Shown: positions 7,035-14,243, numbered from the stretch's first letter. The stretch is DNA of 15,199 bases from JBOHSA01 sp050732995 (GCA_050732995.1 JBOHSA010000050.1:1-15199); one strand, 5' to 3'. Numbers and translations are program-made. Notes: generated by a model not told the origin, from the letters alone.

Positions 7035-7481
7035 TCACACCCCGAACTGCCGGAAGTGGTGATCGAGGTGCTTGTGCTGCAGGACGCCCCAGCTCCGTCC
7101 GGAAATCCGGCCGAACACGCGGCTCGGTGGCCAATCGGCCGCCGGCCCGCGCGCGGCGAAGCGCCCGATCAAGTCGCGCAGGCGGCTCACGTCCGCCTGC
7201 CACGTCGTCGGACGCATGGCCAGGAATTCCGGAGGACTCCGTCCCTTCCCTTTGGGCCACGGCAGCACGTGAATCACCAGCCAGTTGAGGGGCGCGTGCG
7301 CCAGCGGGCCCGCGGGCGGTCCGGTCTCGAGCTCGCGGAGGCCCTGCCGCAGGCCGCAGCTCACGTGGCAGATCATCTCCGGCGCGGTGAACCGCCCCCA
7401 GAGCGGCTTGCGATCCGGCGCCAGGCGGCCGATCCGCTCGAGCAGGGCGTCTCGGACGGTGGGGTCGAAGAGCGATGGCAT
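7035..7481 (-). CDS. DUF1569 / DinB-superfamily protein
   Basis: A 148-residue protein of the DUF1569 branch of the DinB/YfiT four-helix superfamily. Visible features: 'VRDALLERIGRLAPDRKPLW', 'GRFTAPEMICHVSCGLRQGL', 'PLNWLVIHVLPWPKGKGRSP' and the C-terminal signature 'GVLQHKHLDHHFRQFGV'. The H of 'MICHV' and the H-x3-H pair near the C-terminus (about 136-141) are where DinB-type proteins bind a divalent metal. Some superfamily members are thiol-dependent transferases, but this branch is uncharacterised. The start ATG 7481 has no strong Shine-Dalgarno. The frame of the damaged cytochrome upstream runs through the whole of this gene in another phase without a stop, which is not expected of an intact pair. 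No signal peptide; cytoplasmic. Confidence 0.82.
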   Translation of the reverse strand: MPSLFDPTVRDALLERIGRLAPDRKPLWGRFTAPEMICHVSCGLRQGLRELETGPPAGPLAHAPLNWLVIHVLPWPKGKGRSPPEFLAMRPTTWQADVSRLRDLIGRFAARGPAADWPPSRVFGRISGRSWGVLQHKHLDHHFRQFGV

Positions 7482-8083
7482 GGCCGGGACGCCCCGCTAC
7501 CGCGTCGCCGGCGCCGGGCCCGGCGATGGGCGCGGGCACAGCATTGGCCACGGGCCGCAGCGAGCGGAGATACGCGAACACGGCACGGAGATCGTCGTCA
7601 CTCATCTTGGCATAGTTGAACCACGGCATCGGCGGCAGAATCGGCCGGCCGACTCCCAGGTGTTTCCCCGTGCGCATGGTTTGGATGAACAGCTCCGGGG
7701 TCCACGCTCCGAGCCACGGGATCCGGGGTGAGGTTCGCGGCGAAGCTCACGCCCCAACGCCCGGCCCACGCCGTGAGGTCGTTGTTGGTGAGGGCGCCCC
7801 AGCCGTCCGGGGCGATCAGGCCCCGGGGGATGGTGGGCAGCCCTGCTTGGGCGGGGTGCCCGGAGAGCAGACGCGTCGTGTCAGGCACCGGGCCGGCTGC
7901 GGTGAACACCTTGAGAGAATGGCAATCCTGGCAGCCACCGATCTCCACCAGGTACGCCCCGCGCTCGGCCGCAGCCGCCTCGGCGACCCGCGGGGTCGGC
8001 GGATTGGCGCACGCGGCGAGCTGCGCGGCTACGGCCAGCAGAGCGACGCTGCCACACCGGGGGCCACGAGATGGTAGGCGCAC
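7482..8083 (-). pseudogene. c-type cytochrome lipoprotein, frameshifted
   Basis: It starts at GTG 8083, with AGGAG about 6 nt upstream. The first part encodes a lipoprotein signal ending in 'AAQLAACANPP' (lipobox LAAC), then 'ERGAYLVEIGGCQDCHSLKV' with one CxxCH haem site. It continues to 'WGVSFAANLTPD'. There, at about 7711-7718, the frame changes: the continuation 'LGAWTPELFIQTMRTGKHLG', 'RPILPPMPWFNYAKMSDDDL', 'RAVFAYLRSLRPVAN' is found one phase over. Together they make a typical monohaem cytochrome with the distal methionine in 'PPMPW'. Compared with the usual 'LTPDxxTGLGxW' the junction looks about 5 nt short. The second frame then has no stop before 7021, so the 3' limit (7482) is only the start of the next gene. 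It would be a periplasmic electron carrier; as it stands it is broken or mis-sequenced. Confidence 0.75.
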
Positions 8084-8214
8084 TGGGATCTCCTGAGTCA
8101 GGTTGGGGCCGGGCTGCGGTGTCGGCTCGGTGCGCCGGCCTGCCGGATCGAGCCCAAAACTGCGGGCGCGACGGTCGCGGGCGCAAGGTGAGGGAGGCCG
8201 TCTACCGCGCTTGC

Positions 8215-8709
8215 TCAGGCGGGCCGCTCGGGCCAGTGCGGGTCCGGCCGGGCGGGCGGCGCCTGCTGGACGCCCAGCCGGTCCGCCCGAATGTCGGCGT
8301 GAATGAAATTCTCCGGCGGGACCGGAGCATCCGCCAGGCGGCGGAGCAGCGCCAGCTGCCCCACATGGGTCATCACGTCGGCGAACGGACCTTGCAGCAA
8401 CTGCTCGGTGGAGATCTCCCGCAGCGGGGCGCCACTCTGCAGCAGGTCGCCGACCGTCTGAAACCGCGCGATCTCGTCCTCGAAGGTGGGCAGCGGATCC
8501 GGCTTCACCGGGTACGACCCCCCGAGGAAGAGCGTGCGAGCGAACCCCAGGAGGCTCGTCATGTGCCGCAGGAGCTCGACGGGCGTCCGGACCTGGTGGC
8601 CGGCCGCGAAGGGCGGGAAGGTGTCCGGCGCGCCCCGCAGCGCCTTCTGCGTGCGATAGGCGATGGCGGCGAGGAAATGTCGCAGCAGCACGCGATCCCG
8701 GCTCGTCAT
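8215..8709 (-). CDS. DinB-like four-helix-bundle protein
   Basis: A 164-residue protein whose layout fits the DinB/YfiT superfamily: 'SRDRVLLRHFLAAIAYRTQK', 'VRTPVELLRHMTSLLGFART', 'FEDEIARFQTVGDLLQ', 'STEQLLQGPFADVMTHVGQL' and 'ALLRRLADAPVPPENFIHAD'. The histidines in 'LLRHMTSL' and 'MTHVGQL', spaced as in DinB proteins, are candidate metal ligands. Such proteins are often stress-linked or thiol-transferase-like, but no substrate can be named. The start is ATG 8709, 2 nt after the stop of the small membrane/coiled-coil gene, so the two are co-translated. It is a second DinB-superfamily member within 1.2 kb of the DUF1569 gene, though the two share no obvious sequence. Confidence 0.75.
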   Translation of the reverse strand: MTSRDRVLLRHFLAAIAYRTQKALRGAPDTFPPFAAGHQVRTPVELLRHMTSLLGFARTLFLGGSYPVKPDPLPTFEDEIARFQTVGDLLQSGAPLREISTEQLLQGPFADVMTHVGQLALLRRLADAPVPPENFIHADIRADRLGVQQAPPARPDPHWPERPA

Positions 8710-8711
8710 GG

Positions 8712-8975
8712 CTACGAAGACCCTTTGGGGAGGTCACGGCGTGCCTCGCGTAGCTGGCTCAACATGCGCTCGGTGAAATCGAGACGCTCCTGGGCCTCCG
8801 CCTGCGCTTGGCGCAGCGCCGCCACCTCGTCGCGCAGCGCGGTGATCTCGGCACGCAGCTCGGCGCGGCCGGTCCGGGCCTTCAACCACCGACTGGCAAT
8901 CCACATGGCCGCGAGCGAGGGCGGGATCATCGCCAGGAACGGGATGAACGGTGCCAGGAGCGCGATCAATGGCAT
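8712..8975 (-). CDS. Small membrane protein with coiled coil (PspB-like layout)
   Basis: An 87-residue protein. One N-terminal hydrophobic helix (about 2-30, 'LIALLAPFIPFLAMIPPSLA') is followed by a basic stop-transfer segment ('SRWLKARTGR') and a heptad-rich helix at about 38-75 ('AEITALRDEVAALRQAQAEA', 'QERLDFTERMLSQ'). The size and order (membrane anchor, then coiled coil ending in an 'ERLDFxER' motif) resemble PspB of the phage-shock response and many unnamed small envelope proteins. No PspA, PspC or PspF is in the window, so this is an architectural comparison only. The start at ATG 8975 has a weak purine-rich leader. It is directly followed by the DinB-like gene. The topology is clear; the role is unknown. 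Confidence 0.7.
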   Translation of the reverse strand: MPLIALLAPFIPFLAMIPPSLAAMWIASRWLKARTGRAELRAEITALRDEVAALRQAQAEAQERLDFTERMLSQLREARRDLPKGSS

Positions 8976-9084
8976 CCGGCCCGCCTGCGTCGGGAGCGGC
9001 GTGCGGGCCGAGGACTGAACGTCATGCCGGCCCCGGGGAGCGCGTCACGCGGGCCTGCAGCAGCCGCCCGCCAGCTCGCCGCCG

Positions 9085-9498
9085 CTACTGGGGCCGCACG
9101 AGGTTCGGCTTCCCGTGCACGCCCGTGAAGACGACCAGCACCTTGGCGGGCATGGTCCCCTTGTTCTTGCCGTTATGCCACGTGTTGAGGACCTCGAGGA
9201 ACGAATCTCCCGCTTTGTAGCTGTGCATCCCGCCGCCGTCCATTTCCACGTCGATCGCTCCCTCGAGCACGTAGACGAACGTCGGGTTCGGATGCATGTG
9301 GCGGCCAGTTTCGCCCCCGGGGCCGATCTCCAGCAGCAGGGCGGTGACCTCGGCGCTATCGGTCTTGGGGTAGCTGATGGGCGCGCCCCCAGCCGTGCCG
9401 CTCTGCAGGATGGGCGTCGCCGCAAACTTCACTTGGGCCGCGGCAGGCGTCGCGAGGAGTGCGGCGACCGCGACGGCAAGAATGCTGGCCTGTTTCAT
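9085..9498 (-). CDS. Periplasmic cupin-fold protein
   Basis: A 137-residue protein with a signal peptide (1-21, cleavage after 'TPAAA'). A single cupin barrel follows. Motif 1 has H67-x-H69, as in 'GRHMHPNPTFVYVLEG', with E79. Motif 2 is 'GDSFLEVLNTWHNGKN', with H108. These three histidines and one glutamate are the usual metal ligands of cupins. The family includes dioxygenases, sugar-binding and storage folds; small exported cupins like this are mostly uncharacterised. The start ATG 9498 has GGAG about 8 nt upstream, and a TTGACA sits about 50 nt upstream. Its 3' neighbour is the small membrane/coiled-coil gene, about 110 nt away. Fold identity is fairly certain, function unknown. Confidence 0.85.
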   Translation of the reverse strand: MKQASILAVAVAALLATPAAAQVKFAATPILQSGTAGGAPISYPKTDSAEVTALLLEIGPGGETGRHMHPNPTFVYVLEGAIDVEMDGGGMHSYKAGDSFLEVLNTWHNGKNKGTMPAKVLVVFTGVHGKPNLVRPQ

Positions 9499-9525
9499 CG
9501 AAGGCTCTCCGAAAGGAAGGAACGG

Positions 9526-9556
9526 TTAGTCTGCGCCGCTGGTCTCCGGCTGTCAA
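9526..9556 (-). promoter_or_regulatory. Possible promoter of the cupin gene
   Basis: On the minus strand a perfect -35-like TTGACA (9556-9551) lies in the 113-nt gap upstream of the cupin gene. A weak -10-like GACTAA (9531-9526) follows after 19 nt. The region is less GC-rich than its surroundings. The spacing is longer than the preferred 17 and the -10 is poor, so this is a suggestion. Confidence 0.3.
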
Positions 9557-9611
9557 TCTAATGCGACGCGATGACTGTCCGGAACGGAGCGTGGGCGTAT
9601 GCGGATCATCC

Positions 9612-10271
9612 TCATGGCAACTGAAGCATGGTGGCGAGATCGGGATACTCGCGCCGCGCCACTTCCGAGACCTTGGTGAGAGGCGGAAGGTCTGTACCAG
9701 TTCTCAGCGCCACGAAGGTCTGGACGGATACCGGAAGGGGCTGGTCGAGTTGCCCGAGCCGAAATCCTTGGCGATTCCGGGCGAAGTCGAGCAGCAGGTC
9801 GCCTGGCTGGCGCCTCGCGGCAACCGGCAACAGGTACAGGCCGTCGACGCGATGTAGTCCGAACGTGCCGCGAATCGTCGGATCTGCCACCAAGGACGTG
9901 CGGATTGCGACGAGTGGCAAGTTGAGCGTCTCGGAGGCAGCGCGTAGGTAAACACGGATTGGCGGGAGCTCCGTGCTGTCCTGGTCGATCGCCGTGACGA
10001 TGAGCAGGGCATAGCCGTGCATCGCGAGGTACTCAGCGGAGTCCGCCGGATACGCGATGTCGTAGAAGGCGACCCGGGGGACGGGGGCGTACGCACGATA
10101 CTGCGCCGCCGCCTGCTGAATGCGCCCATCAAGCACGGCGTTGGTCGTGGGCTGTCGCGAGGGAGGGAGGCGGGTCTCGTAGTGGCTGACTTGGGCGGCG
10201 GCGGGTGCCTGCCCCAGCAGGAGCGCGGCTGCGGCCACCAGCAAGCGTCCGCCGATCAAGTTGGGTCGCAT
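9612..10271 (-). CDS. Secreted protein of unknown function
   Basis: A 219-residue protein starting at ATG 10271. It has a clear signal peptide ('GGRLLVAAAALLLGQAPAAA', cleavage near residue 26). The mature part has mixed alpha/beta character: 'DGRIQQAAAQYRAYAPVPRV', 'FYDIAYPADSAEYLAMHGYA', 'LLIVTAIDQDSTELPPIRVY', 'GTFGLHRVDGLYLLPVA', 'GFRLGQLDQPLPVSV'. The C-terminal region is proline/leucine-rich ('TGTDLPPLTKVSEVARREYP'). I recognise no family and see no catalytic motif or cysteine pair. It begins 19 nt after the stop of the LVIVD-repeat gene and is the last member of the DUF305/LVIVD group before a gap, so it probably belongs to that operon. The open frame upstream of 10271 was excluded because it lacks a signal sequence and overlaps the previous gene. 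Confidence 0.72.
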   Translation of the reverse strand: MRPNLIGGRLLVAAAALLLGQAPAAAQVSHYETRLPPSRQPTTNAVLDGRIQQAAAQYRAYAPVPRVAFYDIAYPADSAEYLAMHGYALLIVTAIDQDSTELPPIRVYLRAASETLNLPLVAIRTSLVADPTIRGTFGLHRVDGLYLLPVAARRQPGDLLLDFARNRQGFRLGQLDQPLPVSVQTFVALRTGTDLPPLTKVSEVARREYPDLATMLQLP

Positions 10272-10290
10272 GAGGAAGTCCCAGTGGCGA

Positions 10291-12168
10291 TCAGCGTTGC
10301 GCGGTCGCCAGGTCCATGACCGCTGCCGCCATCGTCCGCACCTTGGCCTGGTCGGCGGCTCCCTGCACCTCACCGTTCAGCTGCGTGGCCAGCTGCGTCA
10401 GCGCATCCCGCCGCGCTTGCCCCGCCAGCCGTTCGGCGCGGGCGAGCTCCATCCGCGCGGCAGCTACCCGGTCGGGCGCGAGGCCGTTCGACCGCGCGAG
10501 CTGGTCGAGGTATGCGCGCGGCACCGCGAAGCTCGGGGGCCAGACGAGCTTCGGCTGGTCCTGGACGTTCAGGAAGTCGAAGTGCACCAGCATGGCGGCC
10601 TCGATCTCATTCTGCGAGATGAACCCGCTGGGCTGCAACTCGAATACGTCGAGCCCGCGGGAGATTTCGGAACTGACAATGTAGCCGTTGTACCAGTAGG
10701 CGGACCACGAGCCGCCGTCGACGAGCTTGGTCGAGTCCATGGGGCCACGATCGAAGTAGGCAATCTCCTTGGGGTGTGCCGGATCGGTCCACTCGAACAC
10801 GGAGATCCCGCCCTGATACCAGGCCTGCACCATGATGTCGCGTCCGGGGATCGGGATCAGCGATCCGTTGTGGGCCACGCAGTTCTCGTACGGCGTCTGC
10901 GGGGCCGACATCTTGTAGTAGCTCTGGAACGTCATCGTGTTGTCGGCAAGCGTGAAGATCGCGTTCGCCCCCCACTCATGCTTGTCCGTCACGCGGCAGC
11001 GGGGCTGCGCGCCACCGCCCCACTCGTCGGTGAACAGGATCTTGGTGCCGTCGTTGCTGAACGTCGCCGAGTGCCAGAACGCGAAGTTCGAGTCAGCCAC
11101 CGCGCCGATCCGCTTCGGGTTGGCCACATCGCGGATGTCCAGCAGGAGGCCATAGCCGCCGCACGCGCCGCCGGCGAGTCCGATCGCCGGGTAGACGGTG
11201 ATGTCGTGGCACTGGGTGGGCCCGGTCCTGGGCCGCGGGGGGCCGGCCGCCCCCCCACCCCCCCCGCCCCCTCCCCCTCCCCCTCCGGCTGCTGCCCGCG
11301 CGGCCCGGGCCGCGGCTCTCGCAGCCTCGGCGGCAAGGGAATCCTCCGCGAGCTCGGCATGTCTCGTCGGCGCGGCAAGATCACTGAAGATCCGCGGCGA
11401 GCTCACGATCCTCGCCTGCTCGGGCGCGGCCAACGGCACCTGGATCACCTCGATCCGGAAGAGCGCGGAGTTCGGGTCCTCCTCGAGCGGCACCCCTGAG
11501 CATCCCGCCAGCTCGTTGGGCGAGCGGACCGGTGCCGAGCCCGAGACGTAGATGTAGACGGTCGTCGTGTCGTTCGGGTCGGTCACCACCGTGTGCGTGT
11601 GCGAGCCGCGGCACGTCTGGACGTTGGTCAGGTACTTCGGGTGGGCGATGTCGCTGATCTCGAAGATGCGGATGCCGCGCAACCGGTCCGGGCTGACCGT
11701 GTCCGGCACACCCTGAATGCCGCAGTCGGTGCGGCCGTTCAGGGCCTCGCCCGACACGAACATCAGACGGCGGTAGACCGAGACGTCACTCTGCGAGCCC
11801 GGGCACACATAGGCCGTATGCAGCCTGGGACGACGCGGCTGCGAGATGTCCCAGACCTGATAGCCGCTGTAGTTGCCCTGAATGGCGTAGGTCCCGCTGA
11901 AGGCGAGGTCGGAGTTGACGAGCCTGCGGTCGCCCGGGGTGCTCTTATTGATGAACTGCGCGGACGGCGAGGTCTTCGAGACCACCCGGAGGTTCCAGAC
12001 CGCCTCACGGGCTTTCATCCACCCGGCGCGGAGTCCGACCCGCGGGTCGGGATCGGGCGCCGTCGTGGACAGATCGAGCTGCGACGTGGCGCACGCGGCG
12101 ACGGACAGCATCCCGATCGCGAGCGATACGCACAGGAGCGGGGTGGTGGTCATCGATGCGGATTGCAC
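10291..12168 (-). CDS. LVIVD-repeat beta-propeller lipoprotein with a poly-glycine run
   Basis: A 625-residue product from GTG 12168, chosen because AAGGGAG lies 6 nt upstream; GTG 12195, ATG 12192 and ATG 12153 are in frame but worse placed. The signal peptide ends in the lipobox 'LSVAAC' (C26), so it is a lipoprotein. Repeats of LVIVD type are visible: 'GYQVWDISQPRRPRL', 'GIRIFEISDIAHPKYL', 'GYGLLLDIRDVANPKRI', 'GISVFEWTDPAHPKEIA' and 'RGLDVFELQPSG'. They imply a propeller-like extracytoplasmic domain. Several cysteines (for example 'TAYVCPGSQ', 'GRTDCGIQ', 'AHNG' with 'ENCVAHN') may form disulphides. An alanine/arginine-rich segment, 'EAARAAARAARAAA', precedes 12 consecutive glycines (residues 295-306), probably a flexible linker or insert between blades. 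The C-terminal 80 residues are alpha-helical. It follows the DUF305 gene by 23 nt. Function is unknown; surface binding is inferred. Confidence 0.85.
   Translation of the reverse strand: MQSASMTTTPLLCVSLAIGMLSVAACATSQLDLSTTAPDPDPRVGLRAGWMKAREAVWNLRVVSKTSPSAQFINKSTPGDRRLVNSDLAFSGTYAIQGNYSGYQVWDISQPRRPRLHTAYVCPGSQSDVSVYRRLMFVSGEALNGRTDCGIQGVPDTVSPDRLRGIRIFEISDIAHPKYLTNVQTCRGSHTHTVVTDPNDTTTVYIYVSGSAPVRSPNELAGCSGVPLEEDPNSALFRIEVIQVPLAAPEQARIVSSPRIFSDLAAPTRHAELAEDSLAAEAARAAARAARAAAGGGGGGGGGGGGAAGPPRPRTGPTQCHDITVYPAIGLAGGACGGYGLLLDIRDVANPKRIGAVADSNFAFWHSATFSNDGTKILFTDEWGGGAQPRCRVTDKHEWGANAIFTLADNTMTFQSYYKMSAPQTPYENCVAHNGSLIPIPGRDIMVQAWYQGGISVFEWTDPAHPKEIAYFDRGPMDSTKLVDGGSWSAYWYNGYIVSSEISRGLDVFELQPSGFISQNEIEAAMLVHFDFLNVQDQPKLVWPPSFAVPRAYLDQLARSNGLAPDRVAAARMELARAERLAGQARRDALTQLATQLNGEVQGAADQAKVRTMAAAVMDLATAQR
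11251..11286 (-). repeat. GGN codon run encoding 12 glycines
   Basis: Twelve successive GGN codons (GGA, GGG, GGC and GGT mixed) lie inside the LVIVD-repeat gene. The plus strand is almost pure C here, broken only by single T, A and G bases. Mixed codons argue against a recent simple-sequence slip alone, but the tract is prone to length change and to sequencing error. Confidence 0.85.
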
Positions 12169-12191
12169 GGGGGACTCCCTTGAAGTACGCA

Positions 12192-12869
12192 TCACTTCCC
12201 TCCGGAAGGCAGCGCGGCGAGCATGCGGTTCATGCGGTCGATTTCGGTGGATTGGTCTGCGTTCACGTCGGCCGCGAACTTGAAAACGTAGTCATCCTGG
12301 GCCGCGCCGTGTGCGCTGAACAGTTCCTCCACCATGGTGATCGCGCCCTGGTGGTGCTGGATCATGAACGTCAGGAACAGCCGGTCGAACTCGGGCCCGC
12401 TCGCGCCATCCAGCTGCGCGAGCTCGTCCGGCGTCAGCATCCCGGGCATGAGCATCGGGTGATCCATGCCGGGCATCGTGTAGCCGCGCGGGTCCGCCTC
12501 GGGAACGGTCTCACGTCGCTCCCGGAGCCAGCGCTGCATGAACGCGATTTCGTCCCGTTGGGCCACGACGATCCGCTCGCACAGGGCGCGCACGGCCGCA
12601 CTCGCGCCGTGCGTGGGCGCCCAGCCGGCCATCAACACTGCCTGCGCATGGTGGCCGATCATGCCGGACATGAAGTGCACGTCCTGCGCGGTGTACGGGG
12701 GCCGACCGCTGTCGGCCCTGGCCTGAGCAGCGGGCGAGAGGATGGCCTGATCTCCGGCGCCGGGCCGGACGCCCGCGCGCACCGGCGGCTGAGTCGCCCG
12801 GCTGCAGGCCACGAGGGCGAGACCCAACGGCAGGCCTGCCGCGATGACTCGCGGAAACGCTCGCCTCAT
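12192..12869 (-). CDS. DUF305 lipoprotein (ferritin-like, His/Met-rich)
   Basis: A 225-residue protein from ATG 12869, with AGGAGG about 9 nt upstream. It has a lipoprotein signal ending at C22 ('LALVACSR'). Two DUF305 repeats are seen: 'HFMSGMIGHHAQAVLMAG' (H65, H73, H74) and 'FLTFMIQHHQGAITMVEELF' (H172, H173). Between them is a methionine-rich loop, 'YTMPGMDHPMLMPGM', at about 130-144. DUF305 proteins are exported four-helix proteins often found with copper-handling genes; the His and Met content here fits metal binding, but that is inference. Its TGA overlaps an unused ATG (TGATG). The LVIVD gene starts 23 nt further. It is the first gene of its operon, with about 243 nt to the IS element upstream. 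The upstream extension of the frame was rejected because it lacks a ribosome site and signal. Confidence 0.88.
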   Translation of the reverse strand: MRRAFPRVIAAGLPLGLALVACSRATQPPVRAGVRPGAGDQAILSPAAQARADSGRPPYTAQDVHFMSGMIGHHAQAVLMAGWAPTHGASAAVRALCERIVVAQRDEIAFMQRWLRERRETVPEADPRGYTMPGMDHPMLMPGMLTPDELAQLDGASGPEFDRLFLTFMIQHHQGAITMVEELFSAHGAAQDDYVFKFAADVNADQSTEIDRMNRMLAALPSGGK

Positions 12870-12916
12870 GCGGTTCGACCTCCTGGTTCGACCGGCTGGA
12901 ACCGGGCCCGGGGTAC

Positions 12917-12950
12917 GGGCGGGGAAGGCCTGCTTCGGCCCTCCCCGCCC
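12917..12950. other. Strong GC-rich hairpin upstream of the DUF305 operon
   Basis: Left arm 12917-12930 and right arm 12937-12950 pair over 14 positions with a single mismatch, around a 6-nt loop (tgcttc). AACCGG (12900-12905) and CCGGTT (12950-12955) could extend it. No T-run follows on either strand, so it is not a standard intrinsic terminator. It would lie in the 5' leader of the DUF305 message or block transcription from the right. Confidence 0.5.
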
Positions 12951-12967
12951 CGGTTCTGTATCCACAG

Positions 12968-12996
12968 ATAGTACCGCCTGCGGCCAGGGTGGGAAA
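12968..12996 (-). promoter_or_regulatory. Weak promoter candidate for the DUF305 operon
   Basis: On the minus strand TTTCCC (12996-12991) and TACTAT (12973-12968) are 17 nt apart, about 100 nt before the DUF305 start. The -10 element matches 4 of 6 consensus bases and the -35 only 2. It is offered because no better candidate is seen between 12870 and 13112, where I see no gene. Confidence 0.25.
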
Positions 12997-13112
12997 GCGA
13001 CTGGCGATGGTAATCCCTGAACCGCAGCGTCCGACGCTGTCCCGACTGGTCAGCCCGGCCACGGCACGTAGATTCGGCGCTGCCCGCCAGCCGCGGAACC
13101 TGTCAACAAGTT

Positions 13113-13121
13113 TGAGACACC
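13113..13121 (+). repeat. Terminal inverted repeat of the IS (orfB side)
   Basis: TGAGACACC, identical over 9 bp to the complement of the opposite end at 14698-14706; further inside, AGTTTA recurs in both ends. Confidence 0.75.
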
Positions 13122-13133
13122 TCTCGTCTGAGT

Positions 13134-14243
13134 TTACTGTAGCGCCTCCACGAGCTCAGCTCCCCAGGAATCAGGGGTACTGGGCTCCCTCCTCACCTCG
13201 AGATCGTCGTTCCTGGGGCAAATGTGCGCGTCGTTTTCGGGCGCGCCCCCCGGCAGCGGCTGGCCTGGCCCGCGTTGCGGCTGGTTGATCCACACCGCTG
13301 TCGGCAGGGCGGGCGGTTGCGGCGCGCCCTGCGGGAAGCGCTCCGGATGCCGTGCGTACGCCTGCGCGAGCACCGCAGCCCGCTGGGCGGTCTGGGCCGC
13401 CGCCCGGCCGTCGTGCACGTCGGCCGGTGTCAGGAGCCCGAGCGCCGAATGGTGATGTTCATCGTTGTACCACTGGAACAAGTCCCCGCTCACGGCGCGC
13501 GCGTGCTCGATGCAGCCGAAGCGATCTGGGAACGCCGGGCGATACTTGAACGTCTTGAACTGCGCCTCGGAGTACGGGTTGTCGTTCGAGACGTGCGGCC
13601 GTCCGTGGGTCTGCGTGATCCCGAGATCCGCCAGCAGGAACGCCACCGGCTTCGAGGTCATCGACGAGCCGCGGTCCGCGTGGATCGTCACTTGCCCCGG
13701 CGCGATGCCCTGGCGCCGACACGTCTCGGCGATCAGGCGCTGCGCCAGCGATGCCAGCTCCCGGTACGCCACCAGCCAGCCCACGACGTAGCGGCTGAAC
13801 ACGTCCAGGATCACGTACAGGTAGTAGTAGGTCCACTTCCGGGGCCCCAAGAGCTTGGTGATGTCCCAGCTCCACAGCTCGTTGGGCCGCGTCGCCAGGA
13901 GTTCCGGCGCCGCGTAGCGGGGATGCCGCAGCACATCGCGCCGCTCCCGCACCTCGCGGTGGGCGGCCAGTAGCCGGTACATCGTCCGCTCGGAGCAGAC
14001 GTACTGCCCCTCGTCGAGCAGCGTCGCGTACACCTCGGCCGGGGCAAGATCCACGAAGCGGGGCTCGTGCACCACCTCGAGCACGGCGTGGCACTCCACG
14101 GGCTCGAGCGCGCGCCCAGATCGCCGCGGGCGTGGCGGGCACCTGGGCTGCCGGCCCCGGTAGTACGTCGCCCGCGGCAGTGCGAGCGCCCGACACGTCG
14201 GTGCCACGCCCAGCTGCGGCGCGCATGCCTGGACGGTCTGCAT
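13134..14243 (-). CDS. IS3-family transposase OrfB (integrase core)
   Basis: A 369-residue protein when counted from ATG 14243. An N-terminal HTH_21-like part ('CRALALPRATYYRGRQ', 'PAEVYATLLDEGQYVCSERT') precedes an rve integrase core. The catalytic triad is visible: D127 ('LWSWDITKLLGP'), D190 ('TIHADRGSSMTS') and E226 ('NDNPYSEAQFKTFKYR'), with 35 residues between the second D and the E, as expected for DD(35)E enzymes. The frame therefore looks intact and the enzyme potentially active. Its real form is probably a fusion with OrfA made by -1 frameshifting: the frame is open for 17 codons upstream of the ATG, back to the A7 site. A tail of about 80 residues, proline-rich, follows the core. 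The ATG overlaps orfA's stop by one base (TGATG). Confidence 0.92.
   Translation of the reverse strand: MQTVQACAPQLGVAPTCRALALPRATYYRGRQPRCPPRPRRSGRALEPVECHAVLEVVHEPRFVDLAPAEVYATLLDEGQYVCSERTMYRLLAAHREVRERRDVLRHPRYAAPELLATRPNELWSWDITKLLGPRKWTYYYLYVILDVFSRYVVGWLVAYRELASLAQRLIAETCRRQGIAPGQVTIHADRGSSMTSKPVAFLLADLGITQTHGRPHVSNDNPYSEAQFKTFKYRPAFPDRFGCIEHARAVSGDLFQWYNDEHHHSALGLLTPADVHDGRAAAQTAQRAAVLAQAYARHPERFPQGAPQPPALPTAVWINQPQRGPGQPLPGGAPENDAHICPRNDDLEVRREPSTPDSWGAELVEALQ

Noticed and set aside
10261..11499. Long plus-strand open frame opposite the LVIVD gene
   Set aside because: No recognisable motif, no ribosome site, and antisense to a gene with clear repeats and lipobox.
13101..13106. TTGACA just outside the IS end, as a -35 box driving the DUF305 operon
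   Set aside because: No acceptable -10 element at 16-18 nt on the minus strand.
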